A stretch of DNA of 64,000 nucleotides from Chryseobacterium taichungense (lineage in GTDB: Bacteria; Bacteroidota; Bacteroidia; Flavobacteriales; Weeksellaceae): positions 248,001 to 312,000 of the forward strand of contig NZ_FOBV01000001.1 of assembly GCF_900109935.1 (NCBI RefSeq), given 5' to 3'. The notes below the pieces were generated by a model. The model was given only the letters and a program-made list of their open reading frames with translations. It searched no databases and was not told where the DNA came from. Positions 8,140-16,902 of this stretch are shown here, piece by piece (the stretch's first letter is position 1; every line of letters starts with the position of its first letter). The position numbers were made by a program, and so were the translations under genes.

Positions 8140-9009
8140 ATGGATATCAACTTTTCAGATGACTTTTTGGTAAAAGGAAAATTTTCAATAAAAAAATCTT
8201 CAACTTCATATAAAGGAAAACTAACAAAAGAGGAAGGCGAAAAGTTGCTTATTCTTGAAAAAGTAAAACTTCGTGAGCTTCAGGAAAGATTATATTCCGA
8301 TGACAGTAAGTCACTTTTAGTGGTACTTCAGGCGATGGATGCTGCAGGCAAAGACAGCATGATAGAACATGTTTTCGGAGGAGTAAACCCCCAGGGATGT
8401 AATGTTGTAAGTTTTAAAACTCCGAGCTCAAGAGAATATTCACACGATTTCCTTTGGAGACATTATCTCGCTTTACCTAAAAAGGGAATGATCGGTATTT
8501 TTAACAGATCCCATTACGAAAGCGTATTGGTATGCAAAGTTCACCCCGAATACAATCTGAACGAAAAAACCTGGAAATCCGTAAAAGATTTTGATGAAAA
8601 GTTTTGGGAAAACCGGTATGAAAGCATCAGAAATTTTGAGAAGCACCTGACTGAAAACGGAACAACCATCGTAAAAATATTTTTACACGTTTCTAAAGAT
8701 GAGCAGAAGAAAAGACTTCTTGACAGAATTAATGAACAGGAAAAAAACTGGAAGTTTTCTGCTGCCGACCTGCCTGAAAGAGCACTTTTTGATAAATATA
8801 TGGACTGCTACGAAACCGCCATCAACGAAACATCGAAAGATTATGCGCCCTGGTTTGTACTTCCGGCAGATGATAAATGGTTTGCAAGAGTAGCGGCCAT
8901 TCAGATTATTATTGATGCACTGGAAAAAATGAATCTTAAATATCCTAAACTTTCTGAAGAAGATAAAGCCGGATTAGAGGAAGCTAAAAAACAACTGGAA
9001 AGTGAATAA
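8140..9009 (+). CDS. ppk2: polyphosphate kinase 2, class III-like
   Basis: A 289-residue P-loop kinase that uses polyphosphate to phosphorylate nucleoside mono- or diphosphates. The Walker A is QAMDAAGKDS (64-73), the Walker B region IGIFNRSHYESVL (118-130), and a lid with RINEQEKNWKFSAADLPER follows at about 195-215. FNRSHYE instead of the class I DRSWYNRAGVE text points to class III, members of which can phosphorylate both AMP and ADP; class assignment from a motif alone is tentative. It has a single domain and is transcribed alone after a terminator. Confidence 0.9.
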   Translation: MDINFSDDFLVKGKFSIKKSSTSYKGKLTKEEGEKLLILEKVKLRELQERLYSDDSKSLLVVLQAMDAAGKDSMIEHVFGGVNPQGCNVVSFKTPSSREYSHDFLWRHYLALPKKGMIGIFNRSHYESVLVCKVHPEYNLNEKTWKSVKDFDEKFWENRYESIRNFEKHLTENGTTIVKIFLHVSKDEQKKRLLDRINEQEKNWKFSAADLPERALFDKYMDCYETAINETSKDYAPWFVLPADDKWFARVAAIQIIIDALEKMNLKYPKLSEEDKAGLEEAKKQLESE

Positions 9010-9015
9010 ATTTGG

Positions 9016-9093
9016 ATGGAAGACAGAAGCTGGAGGTTTAAAATTACTATGTTAAAAACTTCCCTCTTCAAGCTTCTAACTTCCAGCTTTTTA
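9016..9093. repeat. GAAGCTGGAAG-type intergenic repeats in both orientations
   Basis: The plus strand carries GAAGACAGAAGCTGGAGG near 9019. The minus strand carries AGCTGGAAGTTAGAAGCTTG followed by AAGAGGGAAGTT (about 9057-9089). The same core occurs in frame inside the M3 peptidase gene at 25421-25452. Confidence 0.6.
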
Positions 9094-9098
9094 AAAAT

Positions 9099-9422
9099 CA
9101 CGAGAAAATCTGTAAGCCGGATTTTGTTCTTCCGAAGAAGTGCCTGTTATTTATCTGCGTTTTACATTGCTGCAAAACTTTAGCTGATTACCCCTCGGCT
9201 TTCAGAGCGAGCAACTCCTATTTTCATTACTGAAAAGAACCGATATACTTATCATTGCACCACAAAGAGTTTACCTGATTTCACTACAGCCGAACTGTAC
9301 ATCCTTTCTGTTGCACTTGTCCTACCCTCACGGGTGACGGATGTTATCCGCTTTGCTGCTCTACGGTGTCCGGACTTTCCTACCCCTGCCGAAGCAGGAA
9401 TCAACAAGCCGACTTTCTCGTG
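9099..9422 (-). ncRNA. rnpB: RNase P RNA (bacterial type A)
   Basis: The catalytic RNA that trims the 5' leader from pre-tRNAs. On the minus strand the RNA opens with CACGAGAAAGTCGG (9422-9409) and closes with the complement TTTCTCGTG (9107-9099), forming a perfect 9-bp P1. The universal core GGAAAGTCCGGACACC follows 5' P1, then GGTAGGACAAGTG and the ACAGAAA element of the conserved core. The 3' strand contains AATCCGGCTTACAGA. The 324-nt length and the Bacteroidota -7 box five nucleotides upstream support these bounds. The protein-like frame at 9252-9458 inside it is spurious. Confidence 0.95.
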
Positions 9423-9426
9423 GGTG

Positions 9427-9458
9427 CAAAGATACAATTTAATGTAACAATTTAGCAA
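9427..9458 (-). promoter_or_regulatory. rnpB promoter
   Basis: On the minus strand TTG (9458-9456), 21 nt, then TATCTTTG (9434-9427). This matches TTG-N19-21-TAnnTTTG and sets the start of transcription at about 9422, the predicted RNase P RNA 5' end. Confidence 0.65.
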
Positions 9459-9540
9459 TGTAACAATATAACAATGAAAAATTACGCTGAATTTAATAAT
9501 TGCTAGATTGTTAAATTATTACATTATTAAATTGATATTT
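9435..9540. repeat. AT-rich TAACAAT / TTAGCAATG repeat tract
   Basis: Irregular copies of AATGTAACAATTTAGCAATGTAACAATATAACAATG, followed by complementary-style TTGCTAGATTGTTAAATTATTACATTATTAAATTG. A similar tract lies at 42490-42625. It occupies the gap between rnpB and the sigma factor gene. Confidence 0.5.
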
Positions 9541-9575
9541 TCTTTATCTTCGTACCACTAAATTATACATCTGCA

Positions 9576-10067
9576 TTGGCTTCAAAGGAAAAAGAATTTG
9601 CGCAGCTTATTAAAGATAATCAGGGTCTGATTATTAAGGTTTCGCGTCTTTATACCAATTCTTTGGAGGATGAGGAAGATCTTTTCCAGGAAATTGTTTT
9701 ACAATTATGGAGGAGCTACGACTCATTTAAAGGAAATTCCAAAATCTCTACGTGGATGTACCGTGTTGCCCTCAATACAGCCATTACTCTTTTCAGAAAA
9801 AAAAGCAAAAGCCTGCCTACCAACGAGCTGGACATCAATCATGCAGATTTTATTGAAGATGATGACGAAAAACAACAGCAGGTATCACTTTTGTATACTG
9901 TAATAAAAACTCTTCCTAACGTAGAAAGAGCGATCGTAATGATGTATCTGGATGATTTGCCTTACAAGGATATTGCAGAAAACCTCGGGATCACCGAAGT
10001 TAATGCTCGTGTGAAAATGAACAGATTAAAGAAAACCCTTAAAGAAAAGATGGAAAAATATGCCTGA
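9576..10067 (+). CDS. ECF-type RNA polymerase sigma factor
   Basis: A 163-residue extracytoplasmic-function sigma factor. Region 2 spans about residues 10-75 (DEEDLFQEIVLQLWRSYDSFKGNSKISTWMYRVALNTA). Region 4 spans about 105-160 (LPNVERAIVMMYLDDLPYKDIAENLGITEVNARVKMNRLKK), with the expected helix-turn-helix. The start is TTG at 9576; no in-frame ATG precedes the conserved part, and a full N-terminus is present with this choice. It overlaps the next gene by 8 nt, so the pair is probably one regulatory unit. The inducing signal is unknown. Confidence 0.9.
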   Translation: MASKEKEFAQLIKDNQGLIIKVSRLYTNSLEDEEDLFQEIVLQLWRSYDSFKGNSKISTWMYRVALNTAITLFRKKSKSLPTNELDINHADFIEDDDEKQQQVSLLYTVIKTLPNVERAIVMMYLDDLPYKDIAENLGITEVNARVKMNRLKKTLKEKMEKYA

Positions 10068-10734
10068 ATTTGATTTAGACAGCTTTAAGAAAACATGGCA
10101 GGAACAACCTGTTCAGCAGAAATACGACGATAATGAAATCCTTCAGATGCTCAACAGAAAATCACGAAATTATGTGAAATACATTTTCTGGATCAGCGTA
10201 GCAGAGTTTTTACTGTTCTCGGTAATGGGGATATTTTATTTCTTTCAGACAGAAGAAGATAATGGTTTTCTAAATATTCTGGAAAAACTGGGAGCGCAGA
10301 AGACTCCTGAAGTTGAAAGCAGTTTTGATACTATTTACTGGATATTAAAAGTATTAAGCATTAGCGTTACGGCTTATTTTGTTTATAAATTTTATCTGAA
10401 TTACCGCAAAATAAGAATTGAAGAAAACCTTAAAGGATTGATTACAAGGATTATTAAATTCAAAAAAACTGTAAATGCTTTTATTTTAATCAGTATTCTT
10501 TTACTGGTGGCTTTTACTTCTATTTTTACCATCTTTATATTCTATTCTTTAAACTCACAGAATGTAGAGCCTAAAAATTCTGCAATGATAATATTTGTGG
10601 TAGGAGTTATTCTTACAACTGCATTTTCAGTATTGCTGATCTGGCTTTATTACAGGTTGGTATACGGAATTATTATGAGCAAGCTCGATAAAAACCTCAA
10701 ACAGCTTAAAGAAATCGATTCTCAGGAAATGTAG
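10060..10734 (+). CDS. membrane protein coupled to ECF sigma factor
   Basis: A 224-residue protein with a cytosolic N-terminal segment of about 45 residues and four predicted membrane helices (roughly 48-65, 88-112, 140-163 and 170-195). Its ATG lies inside the 3' end of the sigma factor gene (8-nt overlap), the usual arrangement of a sigma/anti-sigma pair. The N-terminal FKKTWQEQPVQQKYDDNEILQMLNR could be the sigma-binding segment, but no classical zinc anti-sigma motif (HxxxCxxC) is present. The anti-sigma role is inferred from position only. Confidence 0.7.
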   Translation: MPEFDLDSFKKTWQEQPVQQKYDDNEILQMLNRKSRNYVKYIFWISVAEFLLFSVMGIFYFFQTEEDNGFLNILEKLGAQKTPEVESSFDTIYWILKVLSISVTAYFVYKFYLNYRKIRIEENLKGLITRIIKFKKTVNAFILISILLLVAFTSIFTIFIFYSLNSQNVEPKNSAMIIFVVGVILTTAFSVLLIWLYYRLVYGIIMSKLDKNLKQLKEIDSQEM

Positions 10735-10793
10735 TTTAGAAAGCAGGAGTTTAAGATATAATTGTTAATTTTATTTTATTAAATCTCCACTTT

Positions 10794-12416
10794 ATGCAAA
10801 TATCCTATGTTCATGGCGCTTCTGACATTCCTTTGTTAGGAGAAACCATTGGAAATAATCTTAAAAGGACCGTAGAAAAATTCCCAAATAATGATGCGTT
10901 AATCTGTGTCCATCAAAATTACCGCGCGACATACCAGGAATTCTATAATCAGACCACTGCCGTTGCTAAAGCATTAATTTTTCTGGGTGTAAAGGCAGGC
11001 GACCGCATTGGAATCTGGTCAGCTAACCGCTATGAATGGGTACTTTTACAATATGCTACCGCAAGAATAGGTGCCATTCTCGTGAATATCAATCCAGCGT
11101 ATCGGACCAGCGAGTTAATTTTCGTGATTAATCAATCGGAAATGTCGCATATTTTTTCTTCGCTGCATTTTAAATCAAGCGATTACAAAAATATGATCGC
11201 TGATGCCCGTGAATTTTGCTCAACTTTACAATCAGAGATTTTCTTTGACGACAATTGGGAAGACTTTCTTAATAACGGACAGCATATTTCGGACGATGTG
11301 CTGCACAGCTTTGAAGAACATGTACAGTTTGATGATCCGGTAAATATTCAATACACTTCCGGCACTACAGGATTTCCAAAAGGCGTTACGCTTTCTCATC
11401 ATAATATTTTAAATAACGGATATTTTATAGGAATAAGGCTGAAATATTCTGACAAAGACAGGGTTTGTATTCCTGTACCATTCTACCACTGCTTCGGAAT
11501 GGTAATCGGAAATATGTGTTGTACCGCACATGGCGCGTGTATGGTGATTCCTAATGATAGTTTCGATCCTGAAATTACACTGAAAGTTGTTTCTGATGAA
11601 AAATGCACTTCCCTATACGGCGTTCCGACGATGTTTATTGCCGAGCTGGCCGTAAAGAATTTTGACAGCTTTGATTTTTCCAGCCTGCGAACAGGTGTAA
11701 TGGCCGGCTCAGTATGTCCGCCCGAAATTATGAAAAAGGTGGAAAGCCTTATGAATATTAAAGAAATGAGCATCTGCTACGGAATGACGGAAACTTCTCC
11801 GGTTTCAACGCAGACATTAATCGGAACACCTTTTGAAAAGCAGGTTCATACCGTGGGAACCGTTCAGGATCATCTTGAAATTAAGATTATTGATGAAAAT
11901 GGAAAAACCGTTAAGAGAGGAGAACATGGTGAACTTTGCACCAGAGGATATTCTGTAATGCTGAAATACTGGAATGACCCGGAAAATACAAAGAAAGTTC
12001 TCGATGATTCCCGTTGGATGCACACAGGAGATCTGGCCACGATGGATGAAGAAGGATATATTACGATTTCAGGCAGAATAAAAGACCTTATTATCCGCGG
12101 AGGTGAAAACATTTCTCCTAAAGAAATTGAAGATTTTCTTTACACCTATCCCAATATTCTGGATGTTCAGATCATAGGAGTTCCTAGCGAGAAATTTGGA
12201 GAGGAAGTAATGGCCTGGGTAAAACTGAGAAAAGGTTTTACAGTGGATGAAAAAGAGCTTGTAGATTACTGTAAGGGAAGAATAGCCCATTATAAAATTC
12301 CAAAATTCTGGAAGTTTGTAGATGAATTTCCCATGACCATTTCAGGTAAAATAAGAAAAGTTGAAATGAGAGAAATTTCCATTAAAGAACTTGGTCTTGA
12401 GCATATTAAGGCTTAA
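10794..12416 (+). CDS. acyl-CoA synthetase (AMP-forming)
   Basis: A 540-residue ANL-superfamily ligase that activates a carboxylic acid, probably a medium- or long-chain fatty acid, through an acyl-adenylate to acyl-CoA. The P-loop is YTSGTTGFPKGVTLSH (about 187-202), the A5 motif YGMTETSPVS (about 329), the hinge aspartate lies in GRIKDLIIRGGENISPKEIE (about 427-446), and the catalytic lysine lies in ISGKIRKVEM near the C-terminus. It stands alone between the sigma operon and the convergent rpoN. The exact chain-length preference cannot be read from sequence. Confidence 0.92.
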   Translation: MQISYVHGASDIPLLGETIGNNLKRTVEKFPNNDALICVHQNYRATYQEFYNQTTAVAKALIFLGVKAGDRIGIWSANRYEWVLLQYATARIGAILVNINPAYRTSELIFVINQSEMSHIFSSLHFKSSDYKNMIADAREFCSTLQSEIFFDDNWEDFLNNGQHISDDVLHSFEEHVQFDDPVNIQYTSGTTGFPKGVTLSHHNILNNGYFIGIRLKYSDKDRVCIPVPFYHCFGMVIGNMCCTAHGACMVIPNDSFDPEITLKVVSDEKCTSLYGVPTMFIAELAVKNFDSFDFSSLRTGVMAGSVCPPEIMKKVESLMNIKEMSICYGMTETSPVSTQTLIGTPFEKQVHTVGTVQDHLEIKIIDENGKTVKRGEHGELCTRGYSVMLKYWNDPENTKKVLDDSRWMHTGDLATMDEEGYITISGRIKDLIIRGGENISPKEIEDFLYTYPNILDVQIIGVPSEKFGEEVMAWVKLRKGFTVDEKELVDYCKGRIAHYKIPKFWKFVDEFPMTISGKIRKVEMREISIKELGLEHIKA

Positions 12417-12460
12417 ATGAGATCCTAAGTTTCAGGCAAAGTTTAAAGTCAATAATAAAA

Positions 12461-12485
12461 AAAGCACTTCAGAACGAAGTGCTTT
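12461..12485. terminator. bidirectional intrinsic terminator
   Basis: A 10-bp stem AAAGCACTTC / GAAGTGCTTT with a 5-nt loop, between the convergent acyl-CoA synthetase gene and rpoN. A-tracts and T-tracts flank both sides. Confidence 0.8.
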
Positions 12486-12493
12486 ACTATATT

Positions 12494-13957
12494 TTAAAGT
12501 TCTTTTCGTAATCTTGCGACCGGAATATTGAGCTGTTCACGGTATTTGGCAATTGTTCTTCTGGCGATATTGTATCCCTGTTCTTTAAGAATTACTACTA
12601 AAGCATCATCGGTAAGAGGCTTTCTTTTATTTTCCTTGCTGATCACTTCCTGAAGATGAGTTTTAATCTCTTTCGTAGAAACTTCTTCTCCGTCATCATT
12701 GGTAAGACTGTCTGAAAACAGATCTTTAAGATAAACAATTCCGTTTGGTGTATCGGCATATTTGCTTTTTACCACCCTCGAAATCGTGGAAATATCAAAC
12801 CCGGTTATATCTGCTACATCTTTCAAAATCATTGGTCTTAAAGATTTTTCATCCCCTGTAATAAAATAATCCTTCTGGAATTTTACAATTGCTGTGATCG
12901 TTTGCAATAAAGTATTTTGGCGCTGATTGATAGCATCAATATACCATTTTGCAGCATCAAGCTTCTGTTTAATGAATAAAGCAGCCTGCTTGTGTTCTGA
13001 TGAGTTTTTATCGTGAGAATAAGTTGTCAGGATATCTTTATATTCTTCGGAAACCCTTAACGTTGGAGCGTTCTTACTGTTCAACATCGGAACAACCTGT
13101 CCATCCTTTACCTGTATAACAAAATCCGGAATAATTTCCTGGTTGATCGTAATGGTTTGCGTATCGAAGTTTCCGCCTACTTTAGGAGACAATTTTGAGA
13201 TTTCATCCAGTGCATCTCTCAAATCCTCTTCCTCAATATCATATTTTTGAATGATTTTATTATAATGTTTGTTGGTAAGCGCATCAAACTGGTATCTCAG
13301 GATATTGGCAGCAAGAGAAACAGCTTTATCAGAGCTCACCTTTTTCTCAATCTGCAGGAGAAGACATTCCTGTAAGCCCCTCGCTCCCACTCCAGGTGGA
13401 TCCAGTTTTTGGATATAATTTTCGAGAATATCTTCTACCTTTTCTTTTGTAGTATAAATTCCCTGGGAAAAAGCAAGATCATCCACAATCGATTTAATTT
13501 CCCTTCTAAGGTATCCGTCTGTATCAAGGTTTCCGATAAGGTATTCTGCGATTTTTTCGTCTTCTTCACTGATATTTACCAGATGAATCTGCTCAAGAAG
13601 ATAATCGTAAAGAGACTGACCTTCTGTTAAGAGACTTTCATTATCAAATTCTTCGTCGTCGGGAGAATAATTGCTGGAAGCCGTTTTATAGCTCGGCTCA
13701 TCATCATAAAGATATTGGTCTACATCAAAATCTGTCTCAATGCTTTCTGTACCCTCACCTTCATAGTTATCTTCCAGAGAAGAAAAATCATCCTCTTTAG
13801 ATTCTTCTTTTACAATTTCCAATGCAGGATTTTCTTCTAACTCTCTTTCAAGTTCCTCTTCAAATTCCAACGTGTGAAGCTGAATCAGCTTCATCAACTG
13901 GATCTGCTGAGGCGCCAACTTTTGTCCTAATTTGAGTTGTAAGTGTTGTTTTAGCAT
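12494..13957 (-). CDS. rpoN: RNA polymerase sigma-54 factor
   Basis: A 487-residue sigma-54. Region I is the Gln/Leu-rich activator-interacting segment (LKLGQKLAPQQIQLMKLIQL, residues 7-26). An acidic region II follows (about 50-110). The core-binding region and helix-turn-helix lie in the middle to C-terminal part (DVADITGFDISTISRVVKSKYA), and the RpoN box ARRTIAKYREQLNIP ends the protein. It needs AAA+ activators to open promoters; none is encoded in this window. It faces the acyl-CoA synthetase gene, with a shared terminator. Confidence 0.97.
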   Translation of the reverse strand: MLKQHLQLKLGQKLAPQQIQLMKLIQLHTLEFEEELERELEENPALEIVKEESKEDDFSSLEDNYEGEGTESIETDFDVDQYLYDDEPSYKTASSNYSPDDEEFDNESLLTEGQSLYDYLLEQIHLVNISEEDEKIAEYLIGNLDTDGYLRREIKSIVDDLAFSQGIYTTKEKVEDILENYIQKLDPPGVGARGLQECLLLQIEKKVSSDKAVSLAANILRYQFDALTNKHYNKIIQKYDIEEEDLRDALDEISKLSPKVGGNFDTQTITINQEIIPDFVIQVKDGQVVPMLNSKNAPTLRVSEEYKDILTTYSHDKNSSEHKQAALFIKQKLDAAKWYIDAINQRQNTLLQTITAIVKFQKDYFITGDEKSLRPMILKDVADITGFDISTISRVVKSKYADTPNGIVYLKDLFSDSLTNDDGEEVSTKEIKTHLQEVISKENKRKPLTDDALVVILKEQGYNIARRTIAKYREQLNIPVARLRKEL

Positions 13958-14079
13958 ATTACTAGATTGTGTTTTAACATAACATATTGTACGAATTTAG
14001 TAAAATATTTTGACAAAAATAAATTTTAGCACGATTTTTGCATTACAGTGTGCATAATAAGCTATTTAAAAATAAACAG

Positions 14080-14111
14080 AAAAGCCCTGAAGTATTGTTT
14101 TCAGGGCTTTT
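14080..14111 (-). terminator. intrinsic terminator of toxin gene
   Basis: An 11-bp stem AAAAGCCCTGA / TCAGGGCTTTT with a 10-nt loop. It overlaps the TGA stop codon of the toxin gene. Confidence 0.75.
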
Positions 14112-14412
14112 TCTTATATTCTAGACTTAGTGAATCAGGATCTCTTCTGTTGTCCCAGAATGCGAGAATTTCAATAACATCATCATTAATTCTATAATAA
14201 AGAGAAAAATTTTTATCAATCAATATATAGCGTACTCCTTCAATTTCTGATAAAGAACCAATGTTTGGATTTTTAGAAATGAGCTTTTCCTTCTTTTCAA
14301 CTTCATCGATTAATTTAGTAGAATATTTATTTGATTTATTATGATTCATCCAATATTCAAGAATATCAATGTAGTCAGATTCAGCTTGATGTGACCAAAT
14401 TAGCGTAAACAT
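14101..14412 (-). CDS. RelE/ParE-type toxin
   Basis: A 103-residue protein with the RelE/ParE fold pattern: FTLIWSHQAESDYIDILEYW (1-21), a middle helix with KYSTKLIDEVEKKEKLISKNPNIG, and the strand block VRYILIDKNFSLYYRINDDVIEILAFWDNRRDP. The closing WDNRRDP matches ParE/RelE members with a C-terminal Arg-Asp. Whether the target is gyrase or the ribosome cannot be decided here. It is the second gene of a pair, its ATG overlapping the end of the upstream antitoxin gene by 13 nt. Confidence 0.88.
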   Translation of the reverse strand: MFTLIWSHQAESDYIDILEYWMNHNKSNKYSTKLIDEVEKKEKLISKNPNIGSLSEIEGVRYILIDKNFSLYYRINDDVIEILAFWDNRRDPDSLSLEYKKKP

Positions 14413-14615
14413 TTTCTGGCTTTTTCAGAAACAGATTTGCTTGATGAAAATTTTCCTTCAGAAATATCTGATATTCCTTTCAAAATTTTTTCTTTTTGCC
14501 ATTCCGTTAAATTTTCCTCTTTATTAATTTCAAAATTAATTTTCAATTCCTTTAAAAGAGCCTTAAGCAGATTAATTTGATTTTCATTATCCGTGTGTAT
14601 CGTAATAGTATTCAT
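14400..14615 (-). CDS. antitoxin of RelE/ParE pair
   Basis: A 71-residue protein. The ATG at 14615 is chosen because translation from it begins with MNTITIHTDNENQINLLKAL, a strand-helix start usual in small Phd/ParD-like antitoxins of this phylum; the longer frame upstream runs through the asnS terminator and the asnS coding region. The C-terminal half (LTEWQKEKILKGISDISEGK) is helical and should wrap the toxin. It precedes and overlaps the toxin gene by 13 nt, typical toxin-antitoxin order. It is probably expressed from its own promoter between 14616 and 14642. Confidence 0.8.
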   Translation of the reverse strand: MNTITIHTDNENQINLLKALLKELKINFEINKEENLTEWQKEKILKGISDISEGKFSSSKSVSEKARKCLR

Positions 14616-14642
14616 TTCCGAAATTTTAGTAAAGTTAATAAA

Positions 14643-14671
14643 AAATCCTTCTGTATTATTCAGAAGGATTT
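14643..14671 (-). terminator. asnS terminator
   Basis: An 11-bp stem AAATCCTTCTG / CAGAAGGATTT with a 7-nt loop. It is followed on the minus strand by a T-tract and separates asnS from the toxin-antitoxin pair. Confidence 0.8.
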
Positions 14672-14692
14672 CAGTATTTTTAGAAATAATAT

Positions 14693-16141
14693 TTAGAATT
14701 CTGCATTCTTTGGTGTTCTCGGGAAAGGAATTACGTCTCTGATGTTCGTCATTCCCGTTACGAAAAGAACAAGCCTTTCCAACCCTAAACCAAATCCCGC
14801 ATGCGGAACAGAACCGAATTTTCTGGTATCCAGGTACCACCAAAGTTCATGCTCATCAACATGCATATCTGCCATCTTCTGCTTTAGAACATCCAATCTG
14901 GCTTCTCTTTCAGAACCTCCAATGATTTCACCGATTCCAGGGAAAAGTACGTCCATCGCTGCAACAGTTTTACCGTCTTCATTAAGTTTCATATAAAAAG
15001 CTTTAATTTCTTTCGGATAATCAAACAAAACTACCGGACTTTCAAAATGTTTTTCTACCAGATATCTTTCGTGCTCTGACTGAAGATCTGTTCCCCATTT
15101 TTCAACAGGATATACAAATTTTCCTTTTTTATTTTCTTTCGAGTTTAATAAAATCTCAATAGCTTCTGTGTAAGAAACTCTCTTGAAACGTTTAGAAACT
15201 ACATTTTCAAGCTTTTCAATAAGACCTTCTTTGGCTCTTTCTTTCTCCGGTTTCGATTTTTGCTCTTCTGCAAAACGCTTGTCTAAGAAGTCAAGATCAT
15301 CTTTACAGTTATCCAAAACATACTGGATCACGTATTTCAGGAAATCTTCCGCCAAGTCAATATTATCTTCAAGATTGTTGAAGGCTACTTCCGGCTCAAT
15401 CATCCAGAATTCTGCAAGGTGTCTTGTGGTGTTCGAGTTCTCTGCACGGAAAGTTGGTCCGAATGTATAAATTCTTCCCAATCCCATCGCTGCCGTTTCT
15501 CCTTCAAGCTGTCCGGAAACCGTTAAGTTGGTCTTTTTACCGAAGAAATCCTGTGCAAAATCAATATCTCCCTGTTCATCTCTCGGAATATTATTTAAAT
15601 CGAAGTTGGTAACACCAAACATTTCTCCTGCTCCTTCTGCATCAGCCCCTGTTATTACAGGTGTATTGATGTAAAAGAACTGATTCTGGTTGAAGAACGA
15701 ATGGATTGCAAAACTCACGGCATGACGCACTCTGAAAACTGCTCCGAATAAATTTGTTCTGAACCTTAAGTGAGCCTGCTCTCTTAAAGTTTCCAGTGAA
15801 TGTTTTTTTGGCTGAAGAATCGTTTTATCTCTTTCTTCCGTAAAGTTGTCCCCTAAAACCGTAATTTTCTTAGCTAAAATTTCTACAGCCTGCCCTGCTC
15901 CCTGACTTTCAACGACTTCACCAACAATTTTCAGAGAAGCTGCGGTACTGATTTTAGAAATGATTTCCTCATCAAAATTTTCAAAATCAACAACAATTTG
16001 CAAATTATTAATTGTAGAACCATCATTAAGGGCAATGAAACGATTGGCACGGAATGTTCTCACCCAGCCGTAAACCGTAATGTCATGATGTAATACTTTC
16101 TTGTAATCCTCAAGGATTTCCTTAATTGTCTGCTTTTTCAT
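14693..16141 (-). CDS. asnS: asparagine--tRNA ligase
   Basis: A 482-residue class IIb synthetase that charges tRNA-Asn in the cytosol. An N-terminal OB-fold anticodon-binding domain (about 15-105, [22 protein letters not shown]) is followed by the catalytic core, with motif 2 [21 protein letters not shown] (about 230-250) and motif 3 [10 protein letters not shown] near the C-terminus. The ATG at 16141 ([13 protein letters not shown]) is preferred over one 13 codons upstream, because the upstream segment overlaps the promoter box at 16178-16185 and is not conserved-looking. Confidence 0.97.
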   Translation of the reverse strand: MKKQTIKEILEDYKKVLHHDITVYGWVRTFRANRFIALNDGSTINNLQIVVDFENFDEEIISKISTAASLKIVGEVVESQGAGQAVEILAKKITVLGDNFTEERDKTILQPKKHSLETLREQAHLRFRTNLFGAVFRVRHAVSFAIHSFFNQNQFFYINTPVITGADAEGAGEMFGVTNFDLNNIPRDEQGDIDFAQDFFGKKTNLTVSGQLEGETAAMGLGRIYTFGPTFRAENSNTTRHLAEFWMIEPEVAFNNLEDNIDLAEDFLKYVIQYVLDNCKDDLDFLDKRFAEEQKSKPEKERAKEGLIEKLENVVSKRFKRVSYTEAIEILLNSKENKKGKFVYPVEKWGTDLQSEHERYLVEKHFESPVVLFDYPKEIKAFYMKLNEDGKTVAAMDVLFPGIGEIIGGSEREARLDVLKQKMADMHVDEHELWWYLDTRKFGSVPHAGFGLGLERLVLFVTGMTNIRDVIPFPRTPKNAEF

Positions 16142-16177
16142 TTGTTGATTAAATTTTTGTATAAAAATTAATGAGTG

Positions 16178-16185
16178 CAAAGGTA
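16178..16185 (-). promoter_or_regulatory. asnS -7 box
   Basis: TACCTTTG on the minus strand matches TAnnTTTG, 36 nt upstream of the chosen asnS ATG. It lies at the end of the longer alternative frame, which supports the shorter start. Confidence 0.5.
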
Positions 16186-16233
16186 CAAAAAACGTTTTAA
16201 GACTTAAATAGTTATCCTCTTTTAATTTTATAT

Positions 16234-16878
16234 TTATTGCCAGTAAACAGGGTATTGCATATAATCCAGAAAGCCGTTTGTTTCGAAAAGTATATCGTAG
16301 CCCTGATCCGTTAAGTAATAGTGACAGACTTTTACTTCATTATTTCTTTTCGGAAATGTTAATACCGCAGGACAAAGCTTCGCCTTATCAACTTTCATAG
16401 TGAAGACTTCATAAGCGTCATTTATTTTCTTCTTGCTGAAAATTCCTAATGATCTGTCATTTATAAATCTTGCGATCACAATATCCTTTATGGAATACGT
16501 AAAAAGCTCATATTTTATTCCTTCGTATTTTGCACAGTTTTCATTCATTGTAGAAGAAATGGTGAGAGAATCTTTTGTAATATTTTTGATAACGCCCGAT
16601 CTGTAAAGTTTTCCATCATTAAATTCGAGATCATAAATTGCTTCCATTCTAATAGCAAATCCTTCTTTTGTGGGTTTCCAGCTTTTTGCAGGATCAATTA
16701 TTTTTCCTTTTTTCTGAATAATTAAAACATATCCCGGTTCATATTTACAATCATAATATTTCTTATAATGTAATTCATAATCCAGACTATCTTCGACTGT
16801 TTTAAACTGCCCATTAATACCTATTCCTGATGCAACAAAAAGTAGAATGAGAATAATTTTCAATTTTAGAGCTTTCAT
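16234..16878 (-). CDS. hypothetical exported protein (214 aa)
   Basis: A 214-residue protein with an N-terminal signal peptide (about residues 1-22, [17 protein letters not shown]). The mature part is beta-rich and contains four cysteines (near 43, 113, 168 and 185) but no motif I recognise. It is the last gene of a three-gene minus-strand run behind the surface-repeat protein and the phosphatidyltransferase (24-nt gap), so it may share an envelope role. It is followed by asnS at some distance, in the same direction. Function unknown. Confidence 0.7.
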   Translation of the reverse strand: MKALKLKIILILLFVASGIGINGQFKTVEDSLDYELHYKKYYDCKYEPGYVLIIQKKGKIIDPAKSWKPTKEGFAIRMEAIYDLEFNDGKLYRSGVIKNITKDSLTISSTMNENCAKYEGIKYELFTYSIKDIVIARFINDRSLGIFSKKKINDAYEVFTMKVDKAKLCPAVLTFPKRNNEVKVCHYYLTDQGYDILFETNGFLDYMQYPVYWQ

Positions 16879-16902
16879 AATTAATTTATTTTAAAATTTG
16901 GT

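Noticed and set aside
9252-9458. 68-aa minus-strand protein-like frame
   Set aside because: It lies within the RNase P RNA and its promoter; the sequence is explained by the RNA core (GGAAAGTCCGGACACC, ACAGAAA).
9010-9540. Possible CRISPR-like array from repeated short motifs
   Set aside because: Copies are irregular, in both orientations, without regular spacers or cas genes.
14616-14843. N-terminal extension of the antitoxin frame
   Set aside because: It runs through the asnS terminator and the asnS coding region in another frame; the ATG at 14615 gives a normal antitoxin.
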